Virus record (IMG/VR): IMGVR_UViG_3300023093_000072
Coordinates: 1-27,734 of that record
Strand: one strand, 5' to 3'
Length of the DNA: 27,734 nt
Source: a virus
A program made the translations under genes and the position numbers. Under the pieces are notes generated by a model that was not told where the DNA came from, did no database searches, and worked only from the letters and a program-made list of their open reading frames with translations. Below are positions 6,011 through 13,113 of this stretch, piece by piece (the stretch's first letter is position 1; each line of letters begins with the position of its first letter).

Positions 6011-6872
6011 CCAAGTCACCGTAAACACGCTCAAGCGTCACGGTTACACGGGTGATTGGAAGCTGGTCGTGGATGATGAAGACATAACATTACCCGAGTA
6101 CCGCAGAGTATGGGGCGATGATAAGGTCGTCACGTTTAGTAAGAATGAAATCGCAGAGCGGTTCGATGAAGTCGACAACTCAGGTGAACGTCGCACGATC
6201 TTTTACGCTCGCAACGCTTCGTTCGATATTGCCGAGAAGCTAGGGTATAAATATTTTATCCAGCTTGACGACGACTACGACAGTTTCAGGTGGCGAATGA
6301 ACGAGGAAATCGAATACTCATCACTTATGCTATCACCACTACCCGAAGAACAGACGCTCGATAAGGTTTTTGACATTATGCTCGAGTACTTCATATCAGT
6401 ACCGCTTATGTATTCACTCTGCATGGCGCAGTCTGGTGATTACATCGGTGGTGGCGGTTCTAAGATGGTAAGTGACCAATTCAGACGCAAGGTTATGAAC
6501 AGCTTCATTTGCTCAACAGACAGACGGTTCAACTTTGTCGGTCGTATCAACGAAGACGTAAACACCTACACGTCACTCGCGCACCAAGGTTTCTTGTTCT
6601 TGACGACAGCATTCATCGCACTCAACCAGAAGACTACCCAAACAAATACTGGCGGTATGTCTGAGATGTATAAATCGCTCGGTACATATACCAAGACCGC
6701 ATACACGATTATCACTCACCCGTCTGGTGCAAAGTTCTCGGTACTTTATAACACATCAGCGATCAAGGGCGCAGGTAAAGAGAAAGACAACAACGCGTTT
6801 CGCATTCATCACCGCATTAACTGGCGTAACACTGCACCTCTTATCCTTCGAGAAGAGCATAAGAAAGTATAA
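5958..6872 (+). CDS. TET-associated-type glycosyltransferase (TAGT-like), 304 aa
   Basis: The N-terminus FVALILTHGRPNNQVTVNTL, the strand KLVVDDED, and the acidic motif IQLDDDYDSFRW (about residues 101-112, a DxD-type metal/nucleotide-sugar site) match the phage TET-associated glycosyltransferase pattern. In some phages such enzymes glycosylate 5-hydroxymethylcytosine made by TET/JBP dioxygenases. No dioxygenase or other base-modifying enzyme is seen in this window, so the acceptor is open: modified DNA, or protein. The long overlap (53 nt) with the upstream gene is unusual, but later starts would remove the first beta strand. It lies directly upstream of the terminase genes. The fold call is fairly secure; the substrate is unknown. 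Confidence 0.72.
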   Translation: MENKNFVALILTHGRPNNQVTVNTLKRHGYTGDWKLVVDDEDITLPEYRRVWGDDKVVTFSKNEIAERFDEVDNSGERRTIFYARNASFDIAEKLGYKYFIQLDDDYDSFRWRMNEEIEYSSLMLSPLPEEQTLDKVFDIMLEYFISVPLMYSLCMAQSGDYIGGGGSKMVSDQFRRKVMNSFICSTDRRFNFVGRINEDVNTYTSLAHQGFLFLTTAFIALNQKTTQTNTGGMSEMYKSLGTYTKTAYTIITHPSGAKFSVLYNTSAIKGAGKEKDNNAFRIHHRINWRNTAPLILREEHKKV

Positions 6873-6873
6873 T
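6868..6873 (+). promoter_or_regulatory. Candidate -10 box before terminase genes
   Basis: A perfect TATAAT overlaps the stop codon of the glycosyltransferase and lies 13 nt before the TerS ATG. A start about 7 nt downstream would give a 5' leader of only about 7 nt. No convincing -35 or ribosome-binding site is present. It fits the short-leader pattern seen elsewhere in the window, but the hexamer could be fortuitous. Confidence 0.4.
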
Positions 6874-6886
6874 AGGTAATAGAACT

Positions 6887-7462
6887 ATGAATAATCAACC
6901 CGACCAAAAACCCAAAGAGACCCCTGAAGAACGACGAGCCCGACTCATCGCTCAACTTGAACGTGGTCGCGAAATTGCAAAAGAAAAGAAAGAACTTATG
7001 GAAGCTGCGGGCATGGACCCGTCAGACTATCAACTAACAAAAGACGGTGACGTTGTGCAACGTAAACCATCGGTAAAAAACCTCTCAAAAATCGTGCAAG
7101 AAGTGCTTGCTGACCCTGAGTGGATTGACAAGGTGATTCGTAACCAGCCTGACTGGTGGCAAGGTCTACCTGTTAAAAATGCCGCATACATTATGACAAC
7201 CAGTATGATTACTATGGCTATGTCTGGTAACCTCAAGGCTGCTGACTGGGTTCGAAAGACTGGTTTCGGTGAAAAGGTAACAGTTGAAGCTGAAGACGAT
7301 TCATTCTTCGGTAAGCCAGACTTCACAATTCGTGTGGTCAACCCAACATACACCGTAGAGGAACTGCAGGGCGAAGAACCGAAATACATCGAATCGAACG
7401 CTTCTGAAATGATCGAAGAACACCTAGGCACCGAACTCGATGCAGAAGACGTTGAATCTTAA
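6887..7462 (+). CDS. terS: Terminase small subunit (probable), 191 aa
   Basis: The call rests on position and overall layout. The gene is immediately upstream of TerL, sharing TAATG with it, and the product has a charged N-terminal helix (ERRARLIAQLERGREIAKEK). The middle part is helical (LSKIVQEVLADPEWIDKVI; AAYIMTTSMITMAMSGNLKA), followed by KAADWVRKTGFGEKVTVE and a short beta tail (FTIRVVNP). The 'NLKAADWVRKTGFGEKV' stretch resembles the oligomerisation-to-tail junction of TerS proteins that bind the packaging site and present DNA to TerL. The acidic C-terminus (EEHLGTELDAEDVES) may contact TerL. The sequence alone is too variable for certainty. Confidence 0.72.
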   Translation: MNNQPDQKPKETPEERRARLIAQLERGREIAKEKKELMEAAGMDPSDYQLTKDGDVVQRKPSVKNLSKIVQEVLADPEWIDKVIRNQPDWWQGLPVKNAAYIMTTSMITMAMSGNLKAADWVRKTGFGEKVTVEAEDDSFFGKPDFTIRVVNPTYTVEELQGEEPKYIESNASEMIEEHLGTELDAEDVES

Positions 7463-8868
7463 TGGCAGATGTCGTATTTTCAGACGCGCAGTTGCTCGCT
7501 TATAACGAGTTCCTAAACCCTCAAAGTACCCGTATTCTTTATGGTGGTGGTGCGGGTGGTGGTAAGTCATTCTTTATATGTCTTATTGTTGCGCTTATGT
7601 CACGAAAGTACGCTGGTATACGTATTGGTCTAGCTCGAAAAGAGTTGATGAGCTTGCGTCAAACAACACTCTCGACGTTGCTCTCAAAGGTACACCCCGC
7701 TCTCGGTATCACCCAAGACGACTATGTTATTAACGGTCGCGAAAACTTTCTCGAATATCGTAACGGTTCGCGGGTTCAGTTTCTTGATCTAACTGCGAAG
7801 CCATCAGACCCTGACTTCGAAAGTCTCGGTTCACTTGAATTGACTATCGCACTTGTCGACGAGGCAGGTGAAACAGATAAGCGCGCAGTTGACGTGCTTT
7901 CTTCACGTGTAGGACGATGGATGAATCGTGAGTTTGGTCTAGTCGGCACAACCCTTCTCGCGTGTAACCCTTCAACTAACTGGCTTCGACAAGAGTTCTA
8001 TGACCCTTATGAAGAACGTGGCATGGGACCAGTGCAAAAGTGGGAAAACGGTGAAGTATGGGTAGACGGCACAAAGGTGCCAGCTTACGACGTATACATT
8101 CGTGCAACCGTAACATCGAACCCGTTCATCGACCCTAACTACATCGAAAACTTGAAGAAGCTACCGCCACAAGAACGCAAGCGTTTGCTTGATGGCGACT
8201 GGAACTATCTTGATGACGACGACTCGCTATTCCCAATGAAACTGCTGGATAAGGCAACGACGCTCCACCCAGACACGGACGAGCCAGAAGATGCGAAGTT
8301 CAACAAAGCAATCGGTGTCGACCTTTCAGACAGCGGTAAGGACGCAACTGTAGCTGTTCTCGTTGAAAACGGGGTTGCTACTAAGTCAGTTGAAATCAAA
8401 TCACCAAAAGGTAGCGACCAAGCAATCGGTCACGCCATCGCAGAGAAACTTATCGACTTTGCGCTCAAGAACGGGTTCACTCCCGCAGTTGCTAAGTACA
8501 TCACCATTGAGGGTAACGGTGTGGGGGCTTCTGCACGTGATGCCTTGCGTTCTAAGGGCTGGAAGGTAAATGTATACATCGCAACTCAACAGACCCGCTC
8601 AGACGGCTTCTACAACCTTATGCTCGATCTAGACTCTGGGCGTATGCGGTTGCTCGATGGGTCTAAAGACTTCAACGTATCAGAAGTTAAGAAAGAACTT
8701 ATTGCTCACACCTACGACCTCGACACAGGTAAAACTCGGGTGGTCAAGAAAAGCGTACTTCGCAAGAAAATCGGTCGGTCACCTGACTGGGCTGACGCGA
8801 TGATGATTGCTAACATGGCTTACAACGCGTTTAAACCAAAGCCTGTTGGCGCGTATATTAGGTGGTAG
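7462..8868 (+). CDS. terL: Terminase large subunit (packaging ATPase and nuclease), 468 aa
   Basis: It pumps DNA into procapsids and cuts it. The ATPase domain has a Walker A GGGAGGGKS (residues 28-36), a Walker B LTIALVDE (127-134) with catalytic Glu, and a coupling motif LLACNPSTNW (about 165-174). The RNase H-like nuclease domain begins with AIGVDLSDSGKDATVAVL (about 285-302), has a second acidic site in YITIEGNGVGASARDAL, and a third Asp in SPDWADAMMIANMAY near the C-terminus. Length is normal and all three acidic sites are present, so the protein is probably functional and uninterrupted. One base after its stop comes an intein-like gene in another frame. Confidence 0.95.
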   Translation: MADVVFSDAQLLAYNEFLNPQSTRILYGGGAGGGKSFFICLIVALMSRKYAGIRIGLARKELMSLRQTTLSTLLSKVHPALGITQDDYVINGRENFLEYRNGSRVQFLDLTAKPSDPDFESLGSLELTIALVDEAGETDKRAVDVLSSRVGRWMNREFGLVGTTLLACNPSTNWLRQEFYDPYEERGMGPVQKWENGEVWVDGTKVPAYDVYIRATVTSNPFIDPNYIENLKKLPPQERKRLLDGDWNYLDDDDSLFPMKLLDKATTLHPDTDEPEDAKFNKAIGVDLSDSGKDATVAVLVENGVATKSVEIKSPKGSDQAIGHAIAEKLIDFALKNGFTPAVAKYITIEGNGVGASARDALRSKGWKVNVYIATQQTRSDGFYNLMLDLDSGRMRLLDGSKDFNVSEVKKELIAHTYDLDTGKTRVVKKSVLRKKIGRSPDWADAMMIANMAYNAFKPKPVGAYIRW

Positions 8869-8869
8869 T

Positions 8870-9955
8870 ATGCTCACGCCCTCAAACAACCTCTTAACCG
8901 TCAACGGTTGGAAAAACGTTACCGAATTAAATGTAGGTGACGAGATTTTGACGACCAACTTCGCGGGTCACGGTATATTCTCCCCGATACTCAACATTAC
9001 AGAGTACGATTACGATGGATATATTTATGAACATGTGCATATCTTCAAACGACAGGGTGGTATTATCAGTCACTTTTCGCTTACCGAAGACAGCACGTTA
9101 CCCATTAGAAAGACGTTGTTTCGAAAGAGCGTTCTCACGGGTAACCGTATTGCGGTTGAACAAATCGACAATATCAAAATCAAAGACATCAAGAAGAATG
9201 TTCAAGCGATCGTCAAAAGCCCTCTACAATTCACGATGAAAGATAAGCGTCATCAAGCTGGTATCGTAAAAAACGGTTCAGTTGATATGAGCGAATCAGA
9301 ATACTTTACGCTACTTGCGTATGCAGTGCTAAGAGGCACGATCAAAAGCGATACCACGAGCCGTTCTACCTACACTATGTTCAGGGTACGAGAGAAAGAT
9401 GACCCGACACGTCTCATGGATTTGCTTGATCGCAACCGAATCGCGTATAGAACATCAAGTGCTGTGCGAAATGGCAGTCTCGAACGATTAGTAATACTTC
9501 GTAGTGGTGCGGGTGCGGCTCGCTCTTTAAAGCGGTTCATCGGTAAACGTATCTCGCAACGAACGATACCGAACGTAATTATGCGTTCAACTTCACCCGA
9601 CGCGGTTTATGCGTTCATTATAGAGTTCCTTCGTATCAAGAAACCCGAATGGGACTTTAGCAACGGTATACCTTCAAAAGGTCCACCGCTCGACTTTACC
9701 GTGAGCAATGTTGAACAAGCTGAACAGCTCGCAGACCTTTTCTTTAAGATTGGTTACCCAACAACAATAACTACAACAAGCTATTCTACACAGTTGGTTG
9801 TGAACCGTCCAAAGTTCGCTAGAATAAAGGTAGAGGACATTATCAAAAAGAAATACACTGGAAAGGTGTACGCAGTCGATGTCATCAATGAAATGGCAGT
9901 CTGCAACCCCACAAACCTCGGCCCCCGTTTTTCAATGGTGGTCAAAGTAAATTAG
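8870..9955 (+). CDS. Free-standing degenerate intein-like (HINT plus LAGLIDADG-like) protein, 361 aa
   Basis: The first residues (MLTPSNNLLTVNGWKNVTEL, then NVGDEILTTN) align by eye with intein block A, with the initiator Met in place of Cys1. The last residues (KVYAVDVINEMAV ... FSMVVKVN) resemble blocks F and G, ending exactly in Asn but without the usual penultimate His. Block B (LTEDSTLPI) lacks its His. The middle has two LAGLIDADG-like segments (YFTLLAYAVLRGTIKSD and VYAFIIEFLRIKKPEWDFS) without the acidic residues, plus NVEQAEQLADLFFKIGYP. There are no extein sequences. It starts 1 nt after TerL and stops just before the ParB-like gene. The homology call is by pattern only and needs a profile search; the function is unknown. 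Confidence 0.6.
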   Translation: MLTPSNNLLTVNGWKNVTELNVGDEILTTNFAGHGIFSPILNITEYDYDGYIYEHVHIFKRQGGIISHFSLTEDSTLPIRKTLFRKSVLTGNRIAVEQIDNIKIKDIKKNVQAIVKSPLQFTMKDKRHQAGIVKNGSVDMSESEYFTLLAYAVLRGTIKSDTTSRSTYTMFRVREKDDPTRLMDLLDRNRIAYRTSSAVRNGSLERLVILRSGAGAARSLKRFIGKRISQRTIPNVIMRSTSPDAVYAFIIEFLRIKKPEWDFSNGIPSKGPPLDFTVSNVEQAEQLADLFFKIGYPTTITTTSYSTQLVVNRPKFARIKVEDIIKKKYTGKVYAVDVINEMAVCNPTNLGPRFSMVVKVN

Positions 9956-9964
9956 GAGAAAATT

Positions 9965-10555
9965 ATGATTACAGTACACAACCCGACGAATCTACCACTC
10001 GTAAAAATTGGTGATGCAATACCCGTCCAGGGTGAATTAAAAGTGCTCACTCAAGAGAACTACGACAAGCTCAAACAATCAATTCTTAGCGACGGGTTCT
10101 ACCTACCGATCTTTGTCTGGAAGCACGATGGTGAAATCTATCTACTCGACGGCCACTCGCGACAAAAGGTCATGGAAAAAGAAGGTTGGGACGTTGAAGT
10201 ACCTTACGTGGCGGTTGAAGCTGAAGACTATGATGAAGCACGTCGCAAGATTTTGTACATCTCGTCACAGTACGGTGTCATCACAGAAGATGGCTTCAAT
10301 GACTTCGTAGTAGGCCTCGAGCACTTGGATATTTCGAACATACACTTTGACGCACTTGATTATACACTCGCAACTGACGCATTTGTGGACGTTAACGAAG
10401 AAGAAGACCAAGCTCTCGCAAGTATGGTTGATGAAAAAGAAAAAACCTACTCGCTTACCATTAAGGCTGCGGACGAAGAAACTATCCTTGAAATCAACGA
10501 TAGCATTCGAGACGTTCTCGACCAGTACAGCGGTATTAGCGTTCGGGTCAAGTAG
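9965..10555 (+). CDS. ParB/Srx-fold (ParB-like nuclease domain) protein, 196 aa
   Basis: The N-terminal domain shows the ParB signature: LVKIGDAIPVQGELKVLT, then ENYDKLKQSILSDGFYLPI and the nucleotide-binding loop YLLDGHSRQKVMEKEGW (about residues 59-75). In phages this domain often sits beside methylase or terminase genes and may bind CTP or cut DNA; it is not necessarily a partition protein. The C-terminal part is acidic (NEEEDQALASMVDEKEKTY) and ends with an alpha/beta module (TYSLTIKAADEETILEINDS). It has a good AGGAG site that overlaps the stop of the intein-like gene. It is the first of two ParB-like proteins in the window. Confidence 0.82.
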   Translation: MITVHNPTNLPLVKIGDAIPVQGELKVLTQENYDKLKQSILSDGFYLPIFVWKHDGEIYLLDGHSRQKVMEKEGWDVEVPYVAVEAEDYDEARRKILYISSQYGVITEDGFNDFVVGLEHLDISNIHFDALDYTLATDAFVDVNEEEDQALASMVDEKEKTYSLTIKAADEETILEINDSIRDVLDQYSGISVRVK

Positions 10556-10881
10556 TGAAAGCTACCGTCTGCAAATACTGCAAAGCGGTTGATAAGCACT
10601 ATTCATTTCAATGCTCGCAACGACCTCGCAAAGAGGTAGAAGCAAAACCACGCAAAGCAATCAAACAACGCGGTAAGCACTACGATCTGTGGCAAGAAGC
10701 TCGCAAAATCTTCGTGGCTAACAACCCTGATGCGAAGTGTTCGTTCTGTGGTAACCCCGCAACTGATGTTGACCATAAAATAAAACGAAGCGTTCGTCCT
10801 GACCTGCGGTATGTTCAAAGCAACCTGCAGTGGCTGTGTCGAAGGTGTCACAACCGTAAAGATAATGGTATTCAGCTATAA
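10555..10881 (+). CDS. HNH endonuclease (108 aa)
   Basis: The protein begins at a GTG that shares a base with the ParB-like stop. It has an N-terminal Cys pair (CKYC, residues 6-9) and a further Cys at 20. The HNH core follows: CSFC (62-65), the DVDHKIKR catalytic His strand (71-78), NLQW with the central Asn (90-93) and CRRCHNRK (95-102) carrying zinc ligands and the last His. HNH nucleases near terminase genes often assist TerL in cleaving packaged DNA, although those are usually beside TerS. A homing nuclease is the alternative. Confidence 0.88.
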   Translation: MKATVCKYCKAVDKHYSFQCSQRPRKEVEAKPRKAIKQRGKHYDLWQEARKIFVANNPDAKCSFCGNPATDVDHKIKRSVRPDLRYVQSNLQWLCRRCHNRKDNGIQL

Positions 10882-10882
10882 T
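10877..10882 (+). promoter_or_regulatory. -10 box for the 56-aa gene
   Basis: A perfect TATAAT overlaps the HNH stop codon and lies 8 nt before the next ATG. A start at the usual distance would fall at or next to the ATG, giving a leaderless message. No clear -35 is seen. Confidence 0.45.
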
Positions 10883-10890
10883 CAGGGTAA

Positions 10891-11061
10891 ATGGTAGAGA
10901 AAGAGTGGAAGTCACCCCGCAAAATCGAAGAAGAGGTTAAGCTCTATAGATTAAAACGGTTTGAAGACTATATGCAAATGGTCGACCGTGGTGAACTCAC
11001 TCGCATACTCGCTATCGCAGCCTTACGCGAAGAAATAGCGTACAGCGAACAAGAAGATTAG
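10891..11061 (+). CDS. Small charged helical protein (56 aa)
   Basis: This is a 56-residue ORF beginning MVEKEWKSPRKIEEEVKLYR and ending REEIAYSEQED. It is mostly charged helix, with a hydrophobic face around LTRILAIAAL. It has no strong Shine-Dalgarno sequence and sits 8 nt behind a TATAAT. Its stop overlaps the stop of the opposing gene by 4 nt (TTAG read on both strands), so the two convergent genes are packed without a terminator between them. It is probably a real phage gene; the function is unknown. Confidence 0.65.
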   Translation: MVEKEWKSPRKIEEEVKLYRLKRFEDYMQMVDRGELTRILAIAALREEIAYSEQED

Positions 11062-11804
11062 TGCTTTAAGCTCCAGCGACCATCTGCCCATACCCAGTGC
11101 CATGCACCGATACTCGCACCGATCAAAATGATAATTGCTACAATCGTCACAATGACATTGTTTACGACCTTATAATTCAGCGAGTCTTTTCTCAGTTGTT
11201 CAATAGACACAGTTTCTAGCTTCACTTGACCACCAAATGCAGAGTCAATGCGTCCCTCTGACGTGTTCGTTAAGAATGACGCTGTAAACTTTAAAGGTAC
11301 TACGTTGTAATAGTATCTGTCGCTAAAGTCTTTACGGTGATACCCGTCAACTCGAGTGACGAAGTTAGAGAGATTGAAGTTACTTGTAGGGTATTCTCGC
11401 CCGAAGTAGGTGGTTTTATCTGCATACTTTTCTTCACTACCAACTCTGTCCCAGCTGTAGTAGACACGAGTGCAAGTACGTGGGTGTTTGCTAGAACCGC
11501 AAGAATAGGTTTGTGTATGTCTAGTGTAGCGTTCATGTACCTCCTCTACGTAAGTAAATGACTCTTTCTGGTCATCAAACTTCGCACCATTTTTAGTTTC
11601 AAACTCACCACGAGAAAGAACGAGCCCCTGCTTTGAGTCAACGTCGTAGTTGAACTCGTCCTGCTTCTCTGCTGGTATAGCGATATTATATTTGTACGCG
11701 GTCTTCCACCCATCGGTGTCTGCGAAGTCCTTTATCCATAAGCATAGCAGAATCATAATGAATGCCGCAATACCAATAATGAGTATTCGCTTCAGGTCGT
11801 TCAT
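11058..11804 (-). CDS. Two-TM membrane protein with large extracytoplasmic domain (248 aa)
   Basis: It has an N-terminal membrane segment (about residues 7-24, ILIIGIAAFIMILLCLWI) and a C-terminal one (about 212-236, NVIVTIVAIIILIGASIG), separated by about 185 residues. The loop is Tyr/Arg/Asp-rich and contains two cysteines nine residues apart (SCGSSKHPRTC), which could form a disulphide outside the cell. The pattern RVYYSWDRVGSEEKYADKTT resembles phage membrane proteins of unknown function. It begins by an ATGA overlap with the 80-aa gene and is third in an operon with LemA. It probably acts in the host envelope (exclusion, signalling or lysis control); that is inference. Confidence 0.75.
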   Translation of the reverse strand: MNDLKRILIIGIAAFIMILLCLWIKDFADTDGWKTAYKYNIAIPAEKQDEFNYDVDSKQGLVLSRGEFETKNGAKFDDQKESFTYVEEVHERYTRHTQTYSCGSSKHPRTCTRVYYSWDRVGSEEKYADKTTYFGREYPTSNFNLSNFVTRVDGYHRKDFSDRYYYNVVPLKFTASFLTNTSEGRIDSAFGGQVKLETVSIEQLRKDSLNYKVVNNVIVTIVAIIILIGASIGAWHWVWADGRWSLKH

Positions 11805-12043
11805 TCGAACTTCTCAGCCAATCCCATGTCTACAGAGTACCCACCGTTAGCAAGAGGTACTACACCTGGCCCGTACCGCTTTTCACCTGCGGTTTGCGAG
11901 CAGAATGGGCACTTGTTTTGCTGGTACAGAAGTACCTTGTCGTCACCGTCACTCAACATAGTAGATTCAATAATCTTAGTATTCTTGCCCAGTGCTGGGC
12001 AGTCGTGCATATATACAGGTGTAGCTTCTGTATGTTCGGACAT
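11801..12043 (-). CDS. Small CxxC protein in the LemA operon (80 aa)
   Basis: The protein contains one Cys-x-x-Cys pair in NKCPFCSQTAGEKRYGPG and another single Cys in YMHDCPALGK, so a metal site with three Cys plus a His (MHDC) is possible. The rest is polar, with YGPGVVPLANGGYSVDMG. It starts 1 nt after the LemA stop and overlaps the downstream membrane-protein gene by 4 nt, so all three are co-translated. No membrane segment is present. The family is not recognised; a cytoplasmic partner of the two membrane proteins is a reasonable inference. Confidence 0.72.
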   Translation of the reverse strand: MSEHTEATPVYMHDCPALGKNTKIIESTMLSDGDDKVLLYQQNKCPFCSQTAGEKRYGPGVVPLANGGYSVDMGLAEKFE

Positions 12044-12044
12044 A

Positions 12045-12626
12045 TTATTGCTTATCGAAGAGGTCGCGAGCTTCTGCGTTGTTTACGTTGTAGTCGAGTA
12101 GAGGTTTACGTGAGAGGTCTTTACCAAGAATACTCAAGAATAGCGTGTTTGGGAACCCTTGAACGTATTGGTTGTAGTCTTTCACTGTATCGTTGTACTG
12201 TTCGCGGTATTGTGCGAGACGGTTTTCGGTCGCGCTAAACTCTAGCATTGTTTGCTTGTATAGTTCGGTTGACTTGATCTCGGGGTATGCTTCTGTCACA
12301 GCTTGAAGTGTCAATGCCGCTTGCTCTACGTTACCCTTATTAGCTTGTGAACGCGCTTCTGCAATGGTTGTCTGAGTTTCTTGCTCAAACGTACGAGCTG
12401 ACTGCACAGCGTCTACAAGGTTGTTGAAAAGATCGACACGTCGTTGTTCTTCTTTACTGATGTTTGACTTCGCGGTCGCTACAGTTTCAGACTTGTTAAC
12501 GTAAGTGTTATTGTACCCAGCGAGTGAACCAACGATGATCCAAAGTAACACGAAAGCGATGCCGATTCCGATGAAAACGTTGATCGCTTTGCTAGTTAAA
12601 TACCAAGGTTGTTTAGATGGTGCCAT
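12045..12626 (-). CDS. lemA: LemA-family membrane protein (193 aa)
   Basis: It has one N-terminal membrane helix (about residues 13-34, AINVFIGIGIAFVLLWIIVG) and then the LemA architecture: a YNxxV-type start (GYNNTYVNKSETVATAKSNI), LFNNLVDAVQSARTFEQET and TIAEARSQANKGNVEQAA. A final YNDTVKDYNQYVQGFPNTLF matches the typical YNxxVxxYNxxxxxFP motif. The family is a helical-bundle membrane protein of unclear role, linked to envelope stress. The ATG at 12626 is chosen because it has a GGAG site; the longer reading from 12674 crosses the promoter. Phage copies are uncommon. Confidence 0.88.
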   Translation of the reverse strand: MAPSKQPWYLTSKAINVFIGIGIAFVLLWIIVGSLAGYNNTYVNKSETVATAKSNISKEEQRRVDLFNNLVDAVQSARTFEQETQTTIAEARSQANKGNVEQAALTLQAVTEAYPEIKSTELYKQTMLEFSATENRLAQYREQYNDTVKDYNQYVQGFPNTLFLSILGKDLSRKPLLDYNVNNAEARDLFDKQ

Positions 12627-12657
12627 TATAATCTCCAAGTTAATATACTTTTCATAG

Positions 12658-12663
12658 ATTATA
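12658..12663 (-). promoter_or_regulatory. -10 box of the LemA operon
   Basis: TATAAT on the minus strand lies about 31 bp before the LemA ATG. TATAATCT (12663-12656) is also complementary to AGATTATA placed between the GGAG and the ATG, so a longer read-through transcript would fold over the start region. The -35 is weak. It faces away from the tmRNA promoter about 30 bp to the right. Confidence 0.5.
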
Positions 12664-12689
12664 GCACCGTACAACTGTTTTTATAAGTG

Positions 12690-12695
12690 TATAAT
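12690..12695 (+). promoter_or_regulatory. -10 box of the tmRNA gene
   Basis: A perfect TATAAT ends 9 nt before the first base of the tmRNA (12705), close to the expected spacing, so the 5' end could be made almost directly by initiation. No clear -35 hexamer is present at 16-18 bp. Confidence 0.6.
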
Positions 12696-12704
12696 AGACT
12701 TAAC

Positions 12705-13061
12705 GGGGGCGATATAGATTTCGACAGTAGTACCTAACAATTAAGTTGCAAGTACATGATTAGTACAATCACATTTTAAACGCAAACAACATCGTTTCAA
12801 AAGTTAAGAACGCAGTTGCGCAATTCGTTGCCAGTCCAGTTCTTGCGACAGCTGCTTACTAGCAGTGCGTTTTATACAAGTTCTTCATTAGCGTATAAAA
12901 CGTCATACACCCTATAAATGTCGTTGTCGTGGTTTGCACTACCACGCAAAATAAAAAGTGCTCACACCGCTCATTAGTTGTCTGACCTTAAACAGAACAA
13001 ACTTGTAGACGCTTAATTATTAAACCGCTGGACTCGGGTGCAATACCCGACGCTTCCACCA
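12705..13061 (+). ncRNA. ssrA: Phage-encoded tmRNA (one-piece), 357 nt
   Basis: This is transfer-messenger RNA for rescuing stalled ribosomes. The 5' end GGGGGCG pairs with CGCTTCC near the 3' end; the third pair is G-U, the identity element for alanyl-tRNA synthetase. The 3' end is discriminator A plus encoded CCA. The D region reads TAGATTTCGACAG. AATTAAG (12739-12745) pairs with CTTAATT (13012-13018) as helix 2. The resume codon is GCA (12782), and the reading frame runs 26 codons (starts ANNIVSKVKN, ends ASPVLATAAY) to TAG (12860-12862). A 10-bp inverted repeat (CGTTTTATAC/GTATAAAACG) follows the tag stop. Odd points are the T-loop TGCAATA and a tag ending in Tyr rather than Ala-Ala. Confidence 0.93.
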
Positions 13062-13113
13062 ATTAGAACTTTTACAACACGGCACGACTCACAAAGAAAA
13101 GACAAGAAAAGAA

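Noticed and set aside
8807-8869. Upstream extension of the intein-like ORF into TerL
   Set aside because: The added residues overlap the TerL C-terminus in another frame, and the intein-like pattern begins exactly at the ATG at 8870.
8870-9955. The gene after TerL as a portal or capsid protein
   Set aside because: Its ends and internal motifs fit an intein-like HINT/LAGLIDADG layout, and no portal-like or HK97-like pattern is visible.
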